From Litorimonas sp051251645 (GTDB lineage Bacteria; Pseudomonadota; Alphaproteobacteria; Caulobacterales; Maricaulaceae): a stretch of DNA of 64,000 nt. Location: assembly GCA_051251645.1 (NCBI GenBank), contig JBPOEY010000003.1, forward strand, positions 124,001 to 188,000, given 5' to 3'. This document shows, piece after piece, positions 51,976 through 61,527 of the stretch. The notes below the pieces were generated by a model that saw nothing but the letters and a program-made list of their open reading frames with translations, did no database searches and had not been told where the DNA came from. The stretch's first letter is position 1. The number at the start of each line of letters is the position of its first letter. The position numbers were made by a program, and so were the translations under genes.

Positions 51976-52875
51976 ATGTCGTTTGACTCCATTCTTATCA
52001 TTGGCGCGGGGCTGATCGGCAGCTCAATTGCGCGCGCGGCCAAATCAAAGGCTGGGGTCTCTACGGTCTGGGTTGCGGATCGATCGGCCGATGTCGTCGA
52101 AACGGTTGAACGTTTGGGTTTTGCCGATGGGGTGGCGGAAGGGTCAGCCCATCATTTCGCGGCCAAAGCTGATCTCGTTATCCTCTGTGTTCCGCCCGCA
52201 AAAATTGCTGAAGTCGCCGCCGATGTATTGCCCGTCATGAAATCGGGCGCGGTGCTGAGCGATGTGGGCTCGACGAAAAGCGCGATGGTCAAAGCGATCC
52301 GTCCGCATTTGCGCGACGATATCGCTGTCATTCCGGGTCACCCGATTGCAGGGACAGAATTTTCCGGCCCGGAAGCGGGCTTTGCCGAACTGTTCGAAAA
52401 TCGGTGGTGCATCTTGACGCCCTTGGACGCGGCTCATCCTGATGTGGCACGACTGACGGCCTTTTGGCAGGCACTTGGTTCCAATGTCGAGCTGATGGAC
52501 CCGGATCGCCATGATACGGTTCTCGCCACGACGAGCCATGTGCCGCATCTCATCGCTTATACGCTCGTTGGCACGGCGGTGGATATGGAAACCGTCACAG
52601 GCGATGAAGTGGTCAAATTCTCCGCCAGTGGCTTCCGAGATTTCACACGGATAGCCGCCTCCGACCCGGTCATGTGGCGGGATGTGTTCCTGAGTAACCG
52701 CGAAGCGACATTGGATGTGGTGGAGCGCTTTATCGAAGATTTGACGGCCTTGAAGCGGGCAATCCGTTGGTCCGACGGGGAAACCTTACTCGACCATTTT
52801 GCCAAAACCCGCGACATTCGCCGTCGTATCGTCGAGTCCGGTCAGGACGAGCCGAATTTTGGTCGAGACGACTAA
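51976..52875 (+). CDS. tyrC: prephenate/arogenate dehydrogenase
   Basis: 299 residues. Rossmann NAD(P) motif IIGAGLIGSSIARA at the start, LSDVGSTKSAM, then IPGHPIAGTEFSGPEAG, which carries the catalytic His and substrate contacts, and TTSHVPHLIAY. It oxidatively decarboxylates prephenate or arogenate towards tyrosine. It follows the chorismate mutase gene by eight bases. The aminotransferase often placed between these genes in relatives is not here. Confidence 0.93.
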   Translation: MSFDSILIIGAGLIGSSIARAAKSKAGVSTVWVADRSADVVETVERLGFADGVAEGSAHHFAAKADLVILCVPPAKIAEVAADVLPVMKSGAVLSDVGSTKSAMVKAIRPHLRDDIAVIPGHPIAGTEFSGPEAGFAELFENRWCILTPLDAAHPDVARLTAFWQALGSNVELMDPDRHDTVLATTSHVPHLIAYTLVGTAVDMETVTGDEVVKFSASGFRDFTRIAASDPVMWRDVFLSNREATLDVVERFIEDLTALKRAIRWSDGETLLDHFAKTRDIRRRIVESGQDEPNFGRDD

Positions 52876-52902
52876 GCCGCCACAACAACAAAGGAGCGTT
52901 CG

Positions 52903-53136
52903 ATGTTAGAGATGCGACCCAATTGCGAACGTTGTGATGTAGATTTGCCGGCGGATGAACCGGGCGCTATGATTTGTTCTGTCGAATGCACGTGGTGCGC
53001 GGACTGCAACGCAGCGGAACTTAAGGGGATATGCCCCAATTGCGGTGGAATGTTGAGCCCGCGTCCGACGCGAGTCACACGGTTGCTTGAAAAATACCCC
53101 GCCTCAACGAAGCGGATACTCGGCAAAGCCAGCTAG
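52903..53136 (+). CDS. DUF1272 zinc-ribbon protein
   Basis: 77 residues, start supported by AAAGGAG. Cysteine-rich: CERC near residue 8, CSVECTWCADC and CPNCGG, the DUF1272 pattern, suggesting a structural zinc site. Function unknown; small cytoplasmic protein. It follows tyrC by 27 bases and overlaps the convergent ydcF-like gene by four bases. Confidence 0.88.
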   Translation: MLEMRPNCERCDVDLPADEPGAMICSVECTWCADCNAAELKGICPNCGGMLSPRPTRVTRLLEKYPASTKRILGKAS

Positions 53137-53840
53137 CTGTCGTCCTTATTCGGGGTGGCTAGCTCATCCTCAGGCAGAACAGGTTCGCGCATATTGTCGC
53201 CCTTGGGACGTCCTCGCGCCATGACCAAGAGGTATTTGCCATATTCCCCCGCCACGCGCCGGAACCGGCCGCCGTCACGCCACCACCGATTTCGGGCTTC
53301 GTTTCGAACGGGCACGGCCGTGATCCGAAGTCCCGCCATTTCATAGCCGATTTCGACTTGCGCGCGCGGCATATGATAGGATGAGGTAACGAGGATAATA
53401 TGGTCATAGCCGAGCGCCTCGGCCCACGCCGCAGTCTCGCGCGCATTACCGCGCGTATCGAGCGCAGCATAATCGACATCCAAGCAGCAGGCTGCGGTCG
53501 CTTCGGAGAGGCCTGCGAGACTGGAGACGCGGTCTTCCGTGAGGCTTGTATTGACGCCGGAAATGAGCAGGCGCTCGCCCAACCCGTCTTCCATCAGCGC
53601 GCCGGCCATTTCTAAGCGCCCGCCACCTGGGCCGGTCCAGACGACGATGCCGTCAGCTTTCGGCAGATCTGTCGGCGTTTCTAAACGATCAACATAGCTG
53701 GCAAAGGCAATGAAGCCGCCGGCCAATCCGCCGAACAAAAGCGATGTGAGGAAACCAAACAACCGACGCCAGCCCCGTCCCGGCTTCGCGGCTTTCTGCG
53801 GGGTCTGTTGCGCCCCTTTTTTGTGGGTTCGACGGCTCAT
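53133..53840 (-). CDS. YdcF/SanA-family (DUF218) membrane protein
   Basis: 235 residues. A basic N-terminus (RRTHKKGAQQT) precedes one membrane helix (about 28-48), then the DUF218 domain: ADGIVVWTGPGGGRLEMA, TRGNARETAAWAEALGY and ILVTSSYHMPRAQVEIGYEM. Members such as SanA and ElyC act in envelope integrity or polyprenyl-carrier metabolism. Its start overlaps ftsX by four bases, so it is the last gene of ftsE-ftsX-ydcF, a common alphaproteobacterial order. Confidence 0.9.
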   Translation of the reverse strand: MSRRTHKKGAQQTPQKAAKPGRGWRRLFGFLTSLLFGGLAGGFIAFASYVDRLETPTDLPKADGIVVWTGPGGGRLEMAGALMEDGLGERLLISGVNTSLTEDRVSSLAGLSEATAACCLDVDYAALDTRGNARETAAWAEALGYDHIILVTSSYHMPRAQVEIGYEMAGLRITAVPVRNEARNRWWRDGGRFRRVAGEYGKYLLVMARGRPKGDNMREPVLPEDELATPNKDDS

Positions 53841-54724
53841 GCGCGTCGCCGTTCATCACTCAATTGGCGCAATGTTGCCCCCCCCGCCGCCACAGCACAG
53901 ATCAACCCGAATGCGCCGCAGAGGAGGATCAACGCGAAACTATCCATAATACCGTCCGTGATCCCGTGCCATCCGACGGAGCCTTGTCCCGGGCCGAATG
54001 AGATAAAAATCCAAATGATCATGGCGAGACTCGCGCCGAGCGCTGCGCCGATCAGTCCACGGCGCGCCGCCTGTCCGACAAAGAGCCATGCGATAAAGCC
54101 ATCTGTCGCCCCGGCTTGAACCAGAACATGGATGATATCGCGCTGCGCGGCTAATCCGGCGCGTGTGGCAAACATGCTAACGGCGGTCGCGGCCAATCCG
54201 ATGAGCGCGACAAGGCCAATGCCGAGCATGACTAATCGTCCAACGGTTTGTTTTAACTGTCCAGAAAAGCGTGAATGATCATCAATGACGGTTTTGAGGT
54301 CAGCCTCTGAAAATTGGCGCTCTAAGGTTTCAATCGGAAGTTTGACCGGCGAGTCGATCCGGATCACGCCGGGGATGGGCAGGTCAGGCGGTAACGTTCC
54401 GTCGCCCAACCAAGGGCGGATCAGGGCCGCTGCGTCCTCGCGCGATAAGACGGTAAGGCGACCCTCAGGAATAGCGGACCGAAGAATGTCCCGCGTCGCG
54501 TCCATTTGTGTGTCGCGCTGCGCCTCACTGGAAATTAGCAACTGCACGGTTGAACTTTGCGTTAGCTGCGCGGTCCAACGGTCCGATAAGCGGTCTGCGC
54601 CGCGCGCGAACAACAGAGCGAGCGCCGCGAGAAATGCCATCACAATCAACACCACAAGCAAAGCCCGGCCTTGTTCTGGACGCGACGGCAATAAGGGCTG
54701 CTGGGTTGCGAGCGGTTCGATCAT
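53837..54724 (-). CDS. ftsX: cell division protein FtsX
   Basis: 295 residues. One N-terminal membrane helix (about 22-42), a periplasmic segment of about 110 residues, then three C-terminal helices (about 165-280). The helical part has LVMLGIGLVALIGLAATAVSMFATRAGLAAQRDIIHVL, read in parts, and GATDGFIAWLFVGQAARRGLIGA, typical of FtsX. It works with FtsE to regulate septal peptidoglycan hydrolysis. Four-base overlaps with ftsE and ydcF indicate tight coupling. Confidence 0.9.
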   Translation of the reverse strand: MIEPLATQQPLLPSRPEQGRALLVVLIVMAFLAALALLFARGADRLSDRWTAQLTQSSTVQLLISSEAQRDTQMDATRDILRSAIPEGRLTVLSREDAAALIRPWLGDGTLPPDLPIPGVIRIDSPVKLPIETLERQFSEADLKTVIDDHSRFSGQLKQTVGRLVMLGIGLVALIGLAATAVSMFATRAGLAAQRDIIHVLVQAGATDGFIAWLFVGQAARRGLIGAALGASLAMIIWIFISFGPGQGSVGWHGITDGIMDSFALILLCGAFGLICAVAAGGATLRQLSDERRRA

Positions 54725-55407
54725 GACGCCCGCCCGCCCGTCAACTGGCCATCTTGCAAATGGATTGTCCGGGCACTGACCGTTTCAATCAAGCCAACAT
54801 CATGCGTCGCAATCAGCACGGTTGCGCCCATCCGGTTCATTTCTGCGAATAGGCGTAACAGGCGCGCGCCGATCTCTGGATCGACATTGCCGGTCGGTTC
54901 ATCTGCGATCAAGAGGTCCGGTTTGGCGATCACGGCGCGGGCTATGGCGCAGCGTTGCTTCTCCCCGCCGGAGAGTGTGGGGGGCAAAGCATTGCGCCGA
55001 TGACCCAATCCGACCCAGTTCAACAACTCGTTCACATCGGGAATATAGTCAGACCGCGTACGGCCTGCGACGCGCAGAGGTAGCGCGACATTTTCCCAGA
55101 CGGAAAGATGATCAATCAAGCGGAAATCCTGCAAGACGACACCCACGCGGCGTCGCAGCACTTGCAATTCTGAGGCCCTGAGCGTCGAGACATCTTGACC
55201 GAACAAATGGATCAGCCCGCGCGAGGGTTTGAGCGACAGATAGGCGAGCTTGAGCAGGCTGGACTTGCCTGCACCAGAGGCACCCGTGAGAAAAGTGAAA
55301 CTGCCCTGTGGTAGGGTCAAATCGACATCGCACAGAACTTCCGGCCCACGCCCATAGCGTAAGCCGATACGCTGTAGGTCAAGTGTGGGAGCGCCGGGAG
55401 AAGTCAT
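54721..55407 (-). CDS. ftsE: cell division ATP-binding protein FtsE
   Basis: 228 residues from the ATG at 55407, chosen because homologues begin just before LDLQRIGLRYG; the frame reaches 55473 without a better start. Complete ABC ATPase: Walker A TGASGAGKSSLLKL, signature LSGGEKQRCAIARA, Walker B LLIADEPTGN and the switch His in IATHDVG. It powers FtsX. It is the first gene of its operon, divergent from the MJ0042 zinc-ribbon gene, an arrangement conserved in alphaproteobacteria. Confidence 0.95.
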   Translation of the reverse strand: MTSPGAPTLDLQRIGLRYGRGPEVLCDVDLTLPQGSFTFLTGASGAGKSSLLKLAYLSLKPSRGLIHLFGQDVSTLRASELQVLRRRVGVVLQDFRLIDHLSVWENVALPLRVAGRTRSDYIPDVNELLNWVGLGHRRNALPPTLSGGEKQRCAIARAVIAKPDLLIADEPTGNVDPEIGARLLRLFAEMNRMGATVLIATHDVGLIETVSARTIHLQDGQLTGGRAS

Positions 55408-55619
55408 AAAAGGTTTTGCGTCTAAGGTCTCGATAGAAAGGGGCTGATTCGGGTCGTAGTTGCAACGCCACACCTATATGGCTGGTGCGTTCGCTGGACA
55501 ATCTCGACGCTCTGGTCAAGAACATCAAGACAAAGTCGCTGCGACTCGGGGGAGAGCTGGATGAAAAAGAGACAACTCTGTCCTGATATGGGGGTCGAAA
55601 TGTCAAATTTGTGTGTCTC

Positions 55620-56447
55620 ATGAGCGGGCTCGTCATTACCTGCCCGGAATGTGGCACGCGTTATAGAGCGGCCGCGGCCAGCATTGGTCATGATGGTCGC
55701 ACTGTGCGCTGTGTAAAATGCGAATCGACGTGGTTTGTGCCTGCGCCAGATTTGATTGATACAATTGTTTCTGATCCAGATGCCTTGGCGCTGGCAGATA
55801 ATATTGCGGAGCAGAATCAGCCCCCCTTTACGGCGGAGCCTGACACAGCGTCAGAGACTGCCCCGGCTGCAGAAACGGCTTCAAACCCGCAATCACCTGC
55901 TGGGCAAGTCCCGCTCGCGCGGCCAACGCCCAATGTTGGTGCTGATGTGATGATGCGGGATCATGTTGATCGCGAAAAACTTGCGCGGCGTCGCCGGACG
56001 ATTCGGTTGATTTGGGCGGTTCCAATCGTTTTGGTCATCGTTGCCGCCATTATTGCTTACTTTAATCGGCAAGAGATTGTGAATCGGATCCCGCAAATGG
56101 CGTCGATCTATCAAATGGTCGGTATTGAGATTCGAGTCGGGGGATTACAAATTGATCCCCCACAAGCGCGCACGGTTTTAGTCGATGGGGAGGCTGTTAT
56201 CCGCGTCGAGAGTGTCGTGCGTAATTTGACGAATAGACCTAAAACGATCCCATTGATTGAGCTGACCCTGCATGATGTTGACGGTCAGGGGTTGATCCAA
56301 TGGTATGTCGAACCGGACCCGGCCCGGATTGAAGGGCGCGGTCGTCTCGTCTTTACGAGCGAAATTGCAGACCCGCCGGCAGGGGCCGTTGGTCTCCGCT
56401 ACCGATTTTCCGAAGAGATAGAGCTGTCGGCCGCTAGCGGTTTATGA
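55620..56447 (+). CDS. MJ0042 zinc-ribbon/DUF3426 membrane protein
   Basis: 275 residues from the ATG at 55620. An N-terminal MJ0042 zinc ribbon (ITCPECGTRYRAAAASIG, then VRCVKCESTWF) precedes an Ala/Pro/Glu-rich linker and one membrane helix (about 122-143, LIWAVPIVLVIVAAIIAYF). The C-terminal DUF3426 domain is on the other side (DGEAVIRVESVVRNLTNRP, HDVDGQGLIQWYVEPDPA). The function is unknown; the constant divergent position beside ftsEX suggests an envelope or division link. Its end overlaps the convergent beta-propeller gene by 14 bases. Confidence 0.88.
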   Translation: MSGLVITCPECGTRYRAAAASIGHDGRTVRCVKCESTWFVPAPDLIDTIVSDPDALALADNIAEQNQPPFTAEPDTASETAPAAETASNPQSPAGQVPLARPTPNVGADVMMRDHVDREKLARRRRTIRLIWAVPIVLVIVAAIIAYFNRQEIVNRIPQMASIYQMVGIEIRVGGLQIDPPQARTVLVDGEAVIRVESVVRNLTNRPKTIPLIELTLHDVDGQGLIQWYVEPDPARIEGRGRLVFTSEIADPPAGAVGLRYRFSEEIELSAASGL

Positions 56448-57417
56448 GCGCTAAGCCGTCGCCCTGACGCCCAGCCGGTAAACGCCGCACGACAATCCCA
56501 GTTTTGAAATCAATTTCCGCGACCCTATCGACGCCCGTTTCTGCGACATAAAGATATTGGCCGTCATCTGAGAATAAGATCGTCACCTGCGCTGTGCTGG
56601 GGCCTCCGCTGAGCGGGATGGTGCGACGCAGTGTGCGCGTCTTCACATCAATCACAGAGAGACTGCCATCTTGAAGGTTTGAAGTTACGGCATAGCGACC
56701 ATTCGGGGAAATTTGCAGGCGAATCGGGAACGCCCCGACTTCAAGACTGTCGATTTGGTCCAGCGTCGCCGCGTTATAGACGATGACTGTGTTGGCTTCG
56801 CGGTTGCTGATCCACAATTCTGTGCCGTCCGGAGTGAGGTCGATGCCCTCCGTCCCAGCGCCCGCAGGAGCGGTCTTAATGAGGGTGTCCGTGTTTAAAT
56901 CGATGAGGCTGATTGAGCCCGCCCCGAGGTTCGCCGTGTAGGCTTTGGTCCCGTCAGGACTGACTTCGACCATATGAGTGCCAGCTTCATGCGTCTTAAT
57001 GCCCGTGATGGTGCGGTCGAGTGCAATTTCAACAATCGATTCGTTGCCTTCAGTGGAGGCGATAATTCGGCCGTCCGGTAGCCATTTAATGCCGTGGGGG
57101 CGGGTATGTTCGCCTAAATCAATGGTTTCCACGATTGTGCGGCTATCAAGGTCGAATATGTCGATGTGGTGATCTTGATAATTAACCACGGCCGCCTGTG
57201 TGCTGTCCGGCGACGGCGCAATTTCATGCGGCCAGCCATGGCTGGTCGAGACACGAGCCAATTCTTCGCCACTCTTCAAATCTATGAAGCTAACCGTATC
57301 TTCGCCTTTATTTCCGACGAGGAGTAACGATCCAATCGACGTGTCAGTCTCAAGGGGCGCGCTGTTAGCCGCACAGGCTGCGAGTAAAATTGCCGCTCCG
57401 AGACCCCATCGTTTCAT
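56434..57417 (-). CDS. beta-propeller (YncE-like) lipoprotein
   Basis: 327 residues. The signal sequence ends in a lipobox, LLAAC with Cys15, so the protein should be lipid-anchored. Seven or so YVTN-type beta-propeller blades follow (for example EIAPSPDSTQAAVVNY, MVEVSPDGTKAYTANLGAGSI, RLQISPNGRYAVTSN). Family members bind DNA, metals or proteins; none can be assigned here. Start overlaps the rnhA stop by four bases, placing it third in ispH-rnhA-propeller. Confidence 0.87.
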   Translation of the reverse strand: MKRWGLGAAILLAACAANSAPLETDTSIGSLLLVGNKGEDTVSFIDLKSGEELARVSTSHGWPHEIAPSPDSTQAAVVNYQDHHIDIFDLDSRTIVETIDLGEHTRPHGIKWLPDGRIIASTEGNESIVEIALDRTITGIKTHEAGTHMVEVSPDGTKAYTANLGAGSISLIDLNTDTLIKTAPAGAGTEGIDLTPDGTELWISNREANTVIVYNAATLDQIDSLEVGAFPIRLQISPNGRYAVTSNLQDGSLSVIDVKTRTLRRTIPLSGGPSTAQVTILFSDDGQYLYVAETGVDRVAEIDFKTGIVVRRLPAGRQGDGLALINR

Positions 57418-57911
57418 TGTTTAGCCTTCGCTTTTTTCTTGCTTCGACCCGGGATGCCTTCGCCGGCCAGCGTGTCGGCGCGTTCATTGCCGAAATCGCC
57501 TGCGTGGCCTTTGACCCAGCGCCAGTCGACCTCGCGGTTCGCCGCCAGTTCATCCAGTTCCCGCCAGAGGTCTTCGTTTTTGACGGGTTTCTTGGCCGCC
57601 GTCTTCCAGCCCCGTTTTTTCCAACCGGGAAGCCACTCTTGCAGCCCTTTGAGGACATAGGTCGAATCAGAAAACAGCACAGTTTTACCGGACCAGCTCG
57701 GTTTGATAGCCTTTAACGCTTCGATTACGGCCTTCATTTCCATGCGGTTATTGGTCGTGTCAGGCTCGCCGCCCTTAAGTTCTTTGTGTTTTTTGCCGTG
57801 GAACATGACGACACCCCAACCACCCGGGCCGGGGTTCCCTGAGCAGGCGCCGTCCGTGTAAATGACCAATGCGCCGTCGAGATCGCCGGCCTCGAATATA
57901 TCATGACTCAT
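57414..57911 (-). CDS. rnhA: ribonuclease HI
   Basis: 165 residues. The catalytic carboxylates are all present: Asp20 (IYTDGACSGNPGPGGWG), Glu58 (NNRMEMKAV), Asp82 (FSDSTYVLKG) and Asp146 (GNERADTLA), with WVKGHAGD as the His-containing loop. It cuts RNA in RNA-DNA hybrids, clearing R-loops and primers. A Lys-rich tail ends the protein (RSKKKAKAKQ). Four-base overlaps with ispH before and the beta-propeller gene after show operon structure. Confidence 0.97.
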   Translation of the reverse strand: MSHDIFEAGDLDGALVIYTDGACSGNPGPGGWGVVMFHGKKHKELKGGEPDTTNNRMEMKAVIEALKAIKPSWSGKTVLFSDSTYVLKGLQEWLPGWKKRGWKTAAKKPVKNEDLWRELDELAANREVDWRWVKGHAGDFGNERADTLAGEGIPGRSKKKAKAKQ

Positions 57912-58876
57912 GCGGCGGGGGCTTTTTCAGGCAGAAGTTGACGCGGCAGGCGGAAAATAACTTTTTCTTCTGTGACGCGGATTTCGCGCACATCGACATC
58001 GTAACGCGACCGAAGCGCGGCCAATACGCCGTCCATGAGATATTCTGGCGCAGATGCGCCAGCCGACAGCCCAATTGTCTCGGCACGATCCACGGCGTCC
58101 CAGTCAATCGAACTGGCAGAACTAATCAGATAGGCCTCTAACGCGCCTGCTGTGAGCGCCACTTCGACTAAACGCTTAGAATTTGACGAGGCGACCGATC
58201 CAATAACGAGCATCATGTCGCAATCGGTGGCAATGGCCTTGACGGCGGCCTGACGATTGGTCGTTGCGTAGCAAATATCTTCTTTAAATGGCAGGACCAA
58301 GGTCGGAAATCGCGACTGAAGGATAGAGATCAACGCCGCCGTATCGTCCACAGATAAGGTCGTTTGCGTCACTAGGGCGAGATTATCCGGGTCGGTGGGT
58401 TGATAGGTCTGGGCGTCGTCTTCGGTCTCAATTAAGGTGATCTCACCGGGGGCGAGCTGTCCCATCGTACCGATGACTTCCGGGTGGCCGGTGTGACCGA
58501 TGAGCAGGATATGTTTGCCCGCACTTTTATGGCGTTCGGCTTCAACATGGACTTTGGACACGAGCGGGCAGGTAGCGTCGAGAAAGTTCATCTCACGGGC
58601 GGCCGCCGCTTTGGGTACAGATTTCGGCACGCCGTGGGCAGAGAAGACGACGGGGCGGTCATCTGGACATTCGTCTAATTCTTCCACAAATATGGCGCCA
58701 AGATTTCGCAGCCGATCCACAACATGACGATTATGCACGATTTCATGCCGAACATAGACAGGGGCACCATATTTTTTGAGGCTTTCCTCAACAATCTGGA
58801 TGGCTCGATCCACCCCGGCGCAGAAGCCGCGCGGGCTCGCCAGAAGGACGGATTTCGTTTTACGTTCGGGGCTCAT
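57908..58876 (-). CDS. ispH: 4-hydroxy-3-methylbut-2-enyl diphosphate reductase
   Basis: 322 residues. The three iron-sulfur cluster cysteines are in SPRGFCAGVDRA, LDATCPLVSKV and DICYATTNRQ; EYLMDGV and SSNSKRL add the substrate site. It is the last enzyme of the MEP pathway, giving IPP and DMAPP. It leads the ispH-rnhA-propeller operon, a link with rnhA found in many alphaproteobacteria. A 183-bp gap separates it from the divergent lipoprotein gene. Confidence 0.97.
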   Translation of the reverse strand: MSPERKTKSVLLASPRGFCAGVDRAIQIVEESLKKYGAPVYVRHEIVHNRHVVDRLRNLGAIFVEELDECPDDRPVVFSAHGVPKSVPKAAAAREMNFLDATCPLVSKVHVEAERHKSAGKHILLIGHTGHPEVIGTMGQLAPGEITLIETEDDAQTYQPTDPDNLALVTQTTLSVDDTAALISILQSRFPTLVLPFKEDICYATTNRQAAVKAIATDCDMMLVIGSVASSNSKRLVEVALTAGALEAYLISSASSIDWDAVDRAETIGLSAGASAPEYLMDGVLAALRSRYDVDVREIRVTEEKVIFRLPRQLLPEKAPAA

Positions 58877-59059
58877 GCGGACCTTGTCTTAAAGCTCTGT
58901 CAGGTAAGGCGTGTTTCGGTGTCCACATGTTGCGCAGACCCGGTTGGGCGGTTAAGCAACGTCCTAACAACGCGTCGCGACCCTGCCAAGGCCTGACCAC
59001 GGTCGGTAGGGAATACGGCCAGACCATGACCCCAGAACTAAGCTATCAGTTGATCGTTC

Positions 59060-59635
59060 ATGAAAAAAATTATTACTCTCGCGATTGTCAGCACGCTGTC
59101 ACTCGCAGGCTGCAAATCCACCGCCGAGGCTCTTCAAATTGGGGAGGCTGGTGAACGCAACTCCGGGCCCTGTCCGCGCGCTTTCGCGCTCTATGATACC
59201 GCGCGCATTGTTGAGTTTCGTGACGGGAATCAACGGTTTGCGGATGTCGGCTTTACCGGACAAATTACCAAGGTCCGCTCGCTTTGCCGTTATGTTGGGG
59301 ACAATCCGATCACAGGCAGCGTCGATATTACGTTTGAATTGGGTCGGGGCCCTGCCGCAGAGCAATCGGAGGCCGTCTATCAATATTGGGTCGCGATTAC
59401 GCGTAAAAATATTGCTGTCATTGATAAGCAAACCTTCCCCTTGCGGGTGACATTTCCGGCCGGCGTTGACCGGATGACGATCACGGAAACGATCGATGAC
59501 TATTCGATTGCCCGGATCAATGACACGACTTCGGGTGAAAACTTCGAAATTATCGTTGGTTTTGAAGTTACACCTGAACAGCGCGCCTTTAATGCAGAGG
59601 GCCGTCGCTTCCGTGTGAATGCGGGACAAGAATAG
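59060..59635 (+). CDS. hypothetical lipoprotein
   Basis: 191 residues. A clean lipoprotein signal (MKKIITLAIVSTLSLAGC, lipobox LAGC with Cys18) is followed by a beta-rich domain with ITKVRSLCRYVGDNPITGSVDITFELGRGP (read in parts) and a C-terminal FEIIVGFEVTPEQRAFN. A second cysteine pair (Cys in GPCPRAF and LCRY) may form a disulfide. Likely lipid-anchored in the periplasm or outer membrane. Function unknown. argS starts ten bases after its stop. Confidence 0.82.
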   Translation: MKKIITLAIVSTLSLAGCKSTAEALQIGEAGERNSGPCPRAFALYDTARIVEFRDGNQRFADVGFTGQITKVRSLCRYVGDNPITGSVDITFELGRGPAAEQSEAVYQYWVAITRKNIAVIDKQTFPLRVTFPAGVDRMTITETIDDYSIARINDTTSGENFEIIVGFEVTPEQRAFNAEGRRFRVNAGQE

Positions 59636-59645
59636 AGCCAGCCTC

Positions 59646-61418
59646 ATGACATTGCAGTCCCGCTTATCAGACGTTTTTGGCGAGGCGTTTACGGCCTTGG
59701 GCCATGATGCCGCCTTCGGCTTTGTGGTCGAAAGCAGCAAGGGCGAGGCCCCATTTCAGTGTAACGGCGCGATGGCTGCTGCGGGTGCCGCTAAGAAACG
59801 TGGCGATAAAATCAATCCGCGTGAAGTCGCTAGCGCGATTGCCGCCCATATGGCGGATCACCCCCTCATCGGCACGCTTGAGATCGCAGGTCCGGGTTTT
59901 TTAAATATCACCCCGTCGGAGACGGCGCTTGTCGAGACCGCGCAGGCGATTTCCGAGGACCCGTTACGCGGATTATCCGCTGGCGCGGAATTGACGATTG
60001 TCATTGATTACGGCGGCGCCAATGTCGCCAAACCGATGCATGTCGGCCATCTGCGCAGTGCGGTCATTGGCGAAGCGCTAAAACGCTTATTGCGTGCACG
60101 CGGCCATACTGTGATTGGCGATGCGCATTTGGGCGATTGGGGCCTGCAAATGGGTCATCTGATTTCCGAGTTGGCAATTGAACAACCAAGCCTCGTCTAT
60201 TTTGATGCAACGTATGACGGTAATTATCCTGATACGCCCCCTGTCACGATGGATGATTTGGCGCGGCTATACCCGCAAGCGTCAAATGCCGCGAAGGCTG
60301 ATGAGGCCCGGATGGATTTGTCTCGCATTGCGACGGCGGACTTACAGTCCGGACATGCCGGATATCGCGCATTATTGGACCATTTCATCGCCGTCTCGGT
60401 TGAGGCGCTCAAAGAGGGCTATAGCCGCCTCGGTGTAGAATTCGATCTGTGGAACGGTGAAGCCTGCGTTGATCATTTGATCCCGGACATGGTCGAAGAG
60501 CTGCGCAATTCGGGTCTGGCCGAAGAAGATGGCGGAGCATTGATCCTGCGAATCGACCGTGAAGACGATAAAAAAGAGATGCCGCCGGTGATGTTGCTCG
60601 CTAGCTCAGGGGCTGTCCTTTATCACACGACTGACCTCGCGACACTGGTCGACCGTAAAGCGCAGATTGATCCTGATCTGGTGCTGTATGTTGTCGATCA
60701 ACGCCAAGCGCTGCATTTTGAGCAAATCTTCCGCGCCACATCCAAAGCTGGATGGTTTCGTGAAGATCAGCTAGAGCACCTGGGTTTCGGCACGATGAAC
60801 GGCACGGATGGCAAGCCGTTCAAAACCCGTGACGGCGGCGTGTTGCGCCTCGAAGACCTTATGGAAATGATGCAGACCGCCGCAGAAACACGGCTCACTG
60901 AATCCGGCATTGGCGCTGATTTTGACGATGAAGAACGCGCCGAAGTGGCCCGGCTTGTCGGGGTTGCCGCGCTGAAATTTGCCGATCTGCAAAACGCCCG
61001 TCTGACGAATTATGTGTTTGATCCAGAACGGTTCACGGCGTTTGAAGGCAAAACCGGGCCTTATCTGCTTTACGCGTCAGTACGGATCAAATCGATCTTG
61101 CGTAAAGCGGATGATATGGGGTCGGACTTTGGCCCGATTGTTCCCAAGGACGCGGCGGAATCAGCGCTGGTGCTTGCCCTTGATGCCTATCCGAAGGCGA
61201 TTGCGCTCGCGGCTGAAAAGCGCGCGCCGCATATTCTGTGCGACCATGTTTACAGCTTGGCGCAGGCGTTTTCGCGCTTTTACACCAATTGTCCGATTCT
61301 CGTGGACGAGACTCCGGAAGCGGTCCGCGCATCGCGCTTGTCGCTCGCTAAAGCGACACTCGAACAGCTCGAGCATGGCTTAGGAATTATTGGCTTGGAC
61401 GTGCCCGAACGGATGTGA
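59646..61418 (+). CDS. argS: arginyl-tRNA synthetase
   Basis: 590 residues from the ATG at 59646, normal for ArgRS. N-terminal Add1-like domain, then GGANVAKPMHVGHLRSAVIG, with the HIGH-type motif HVGHLRS, and a C-terminal helical anticodon domain (LTNYVFDPERFTAFEGKTGPYLLYA, read in parts). As in many ArgRS no canonical KMSKS lysine is required; the corresponding region has PFKTRDGGVLRLEDL. It may be co-transcribed with the lipoprotein gene upstream. Confidence 0.97.
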   Translation: MTLQSRLSDVFGEAFTALGHDAAFGFVVESSKGEAPFQCNGAMAAAGAAKKRGDKINPREVASAIAAHMADHPLIGTLEIAGPGFLNITPSETALVETAQAISEDPLRGLSAGAELTIVIDYGGANVAKPMHVGHLRSAVIGEALKRLLRARGHTVIGDAHLGDWGLQMGHLISELAIEQPSLVYFDATYDGNYPDTPPVTMDDLARLYPQASNAAKADEARMDLSRIATADLQSGHAGYRALLDHFIAVSVEALKEGYSRLGVEFDLWNGEACVDHLIPDMVEELRNSGLAEEDGGALILRIDREDDKKEMPPVMLLASSGAVLYHTTDLATLVDRKAQIDPDLVLYVVDQRQALHFEQIFRATSKAGWFREDQLEHLGFGTMNGTDGKPFKTRDGGVLRLEDLMEMMQTAAETRLTESGIGADFDDEERAEVARLVGVAALKFADLQNARLTNYVFDPERFTAFEGKTGPYLLYASVRIKSILRKADDMGSDFGPIVPKDAAESALVLALDAYPKAIALAAEKRAPHILCDHVYSLAQAFSRFYTNCPILVDETPEAVRASRLSLAKATLEQLEHGLGIIGLDVPERM

Positions 61419-61455
61419 CGCAGCTATTTGACCCGGGGGGTCACATAGCCAAGAA

Positions 61456-61473
61456 CCGAACATTTATGTTCGG
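61456..61473. terminator. hairpin between convergent argS and a small gene
   Basis: CCGAACA-TTTA-TGTTCGG, a perfect 7-bp stem 38 bases after the argS stop and 55 bases past the end of the small minus-strand gene. T content after it is modest on both strands; possibly a bidirectional terminator. Confidence 0.5.
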
Positions 61474-61527
61474 CTCAAATTTAGCATTCATCTCAAGTCT
61501 GTTTTAAGTTCAGACGCGGATGCTGTC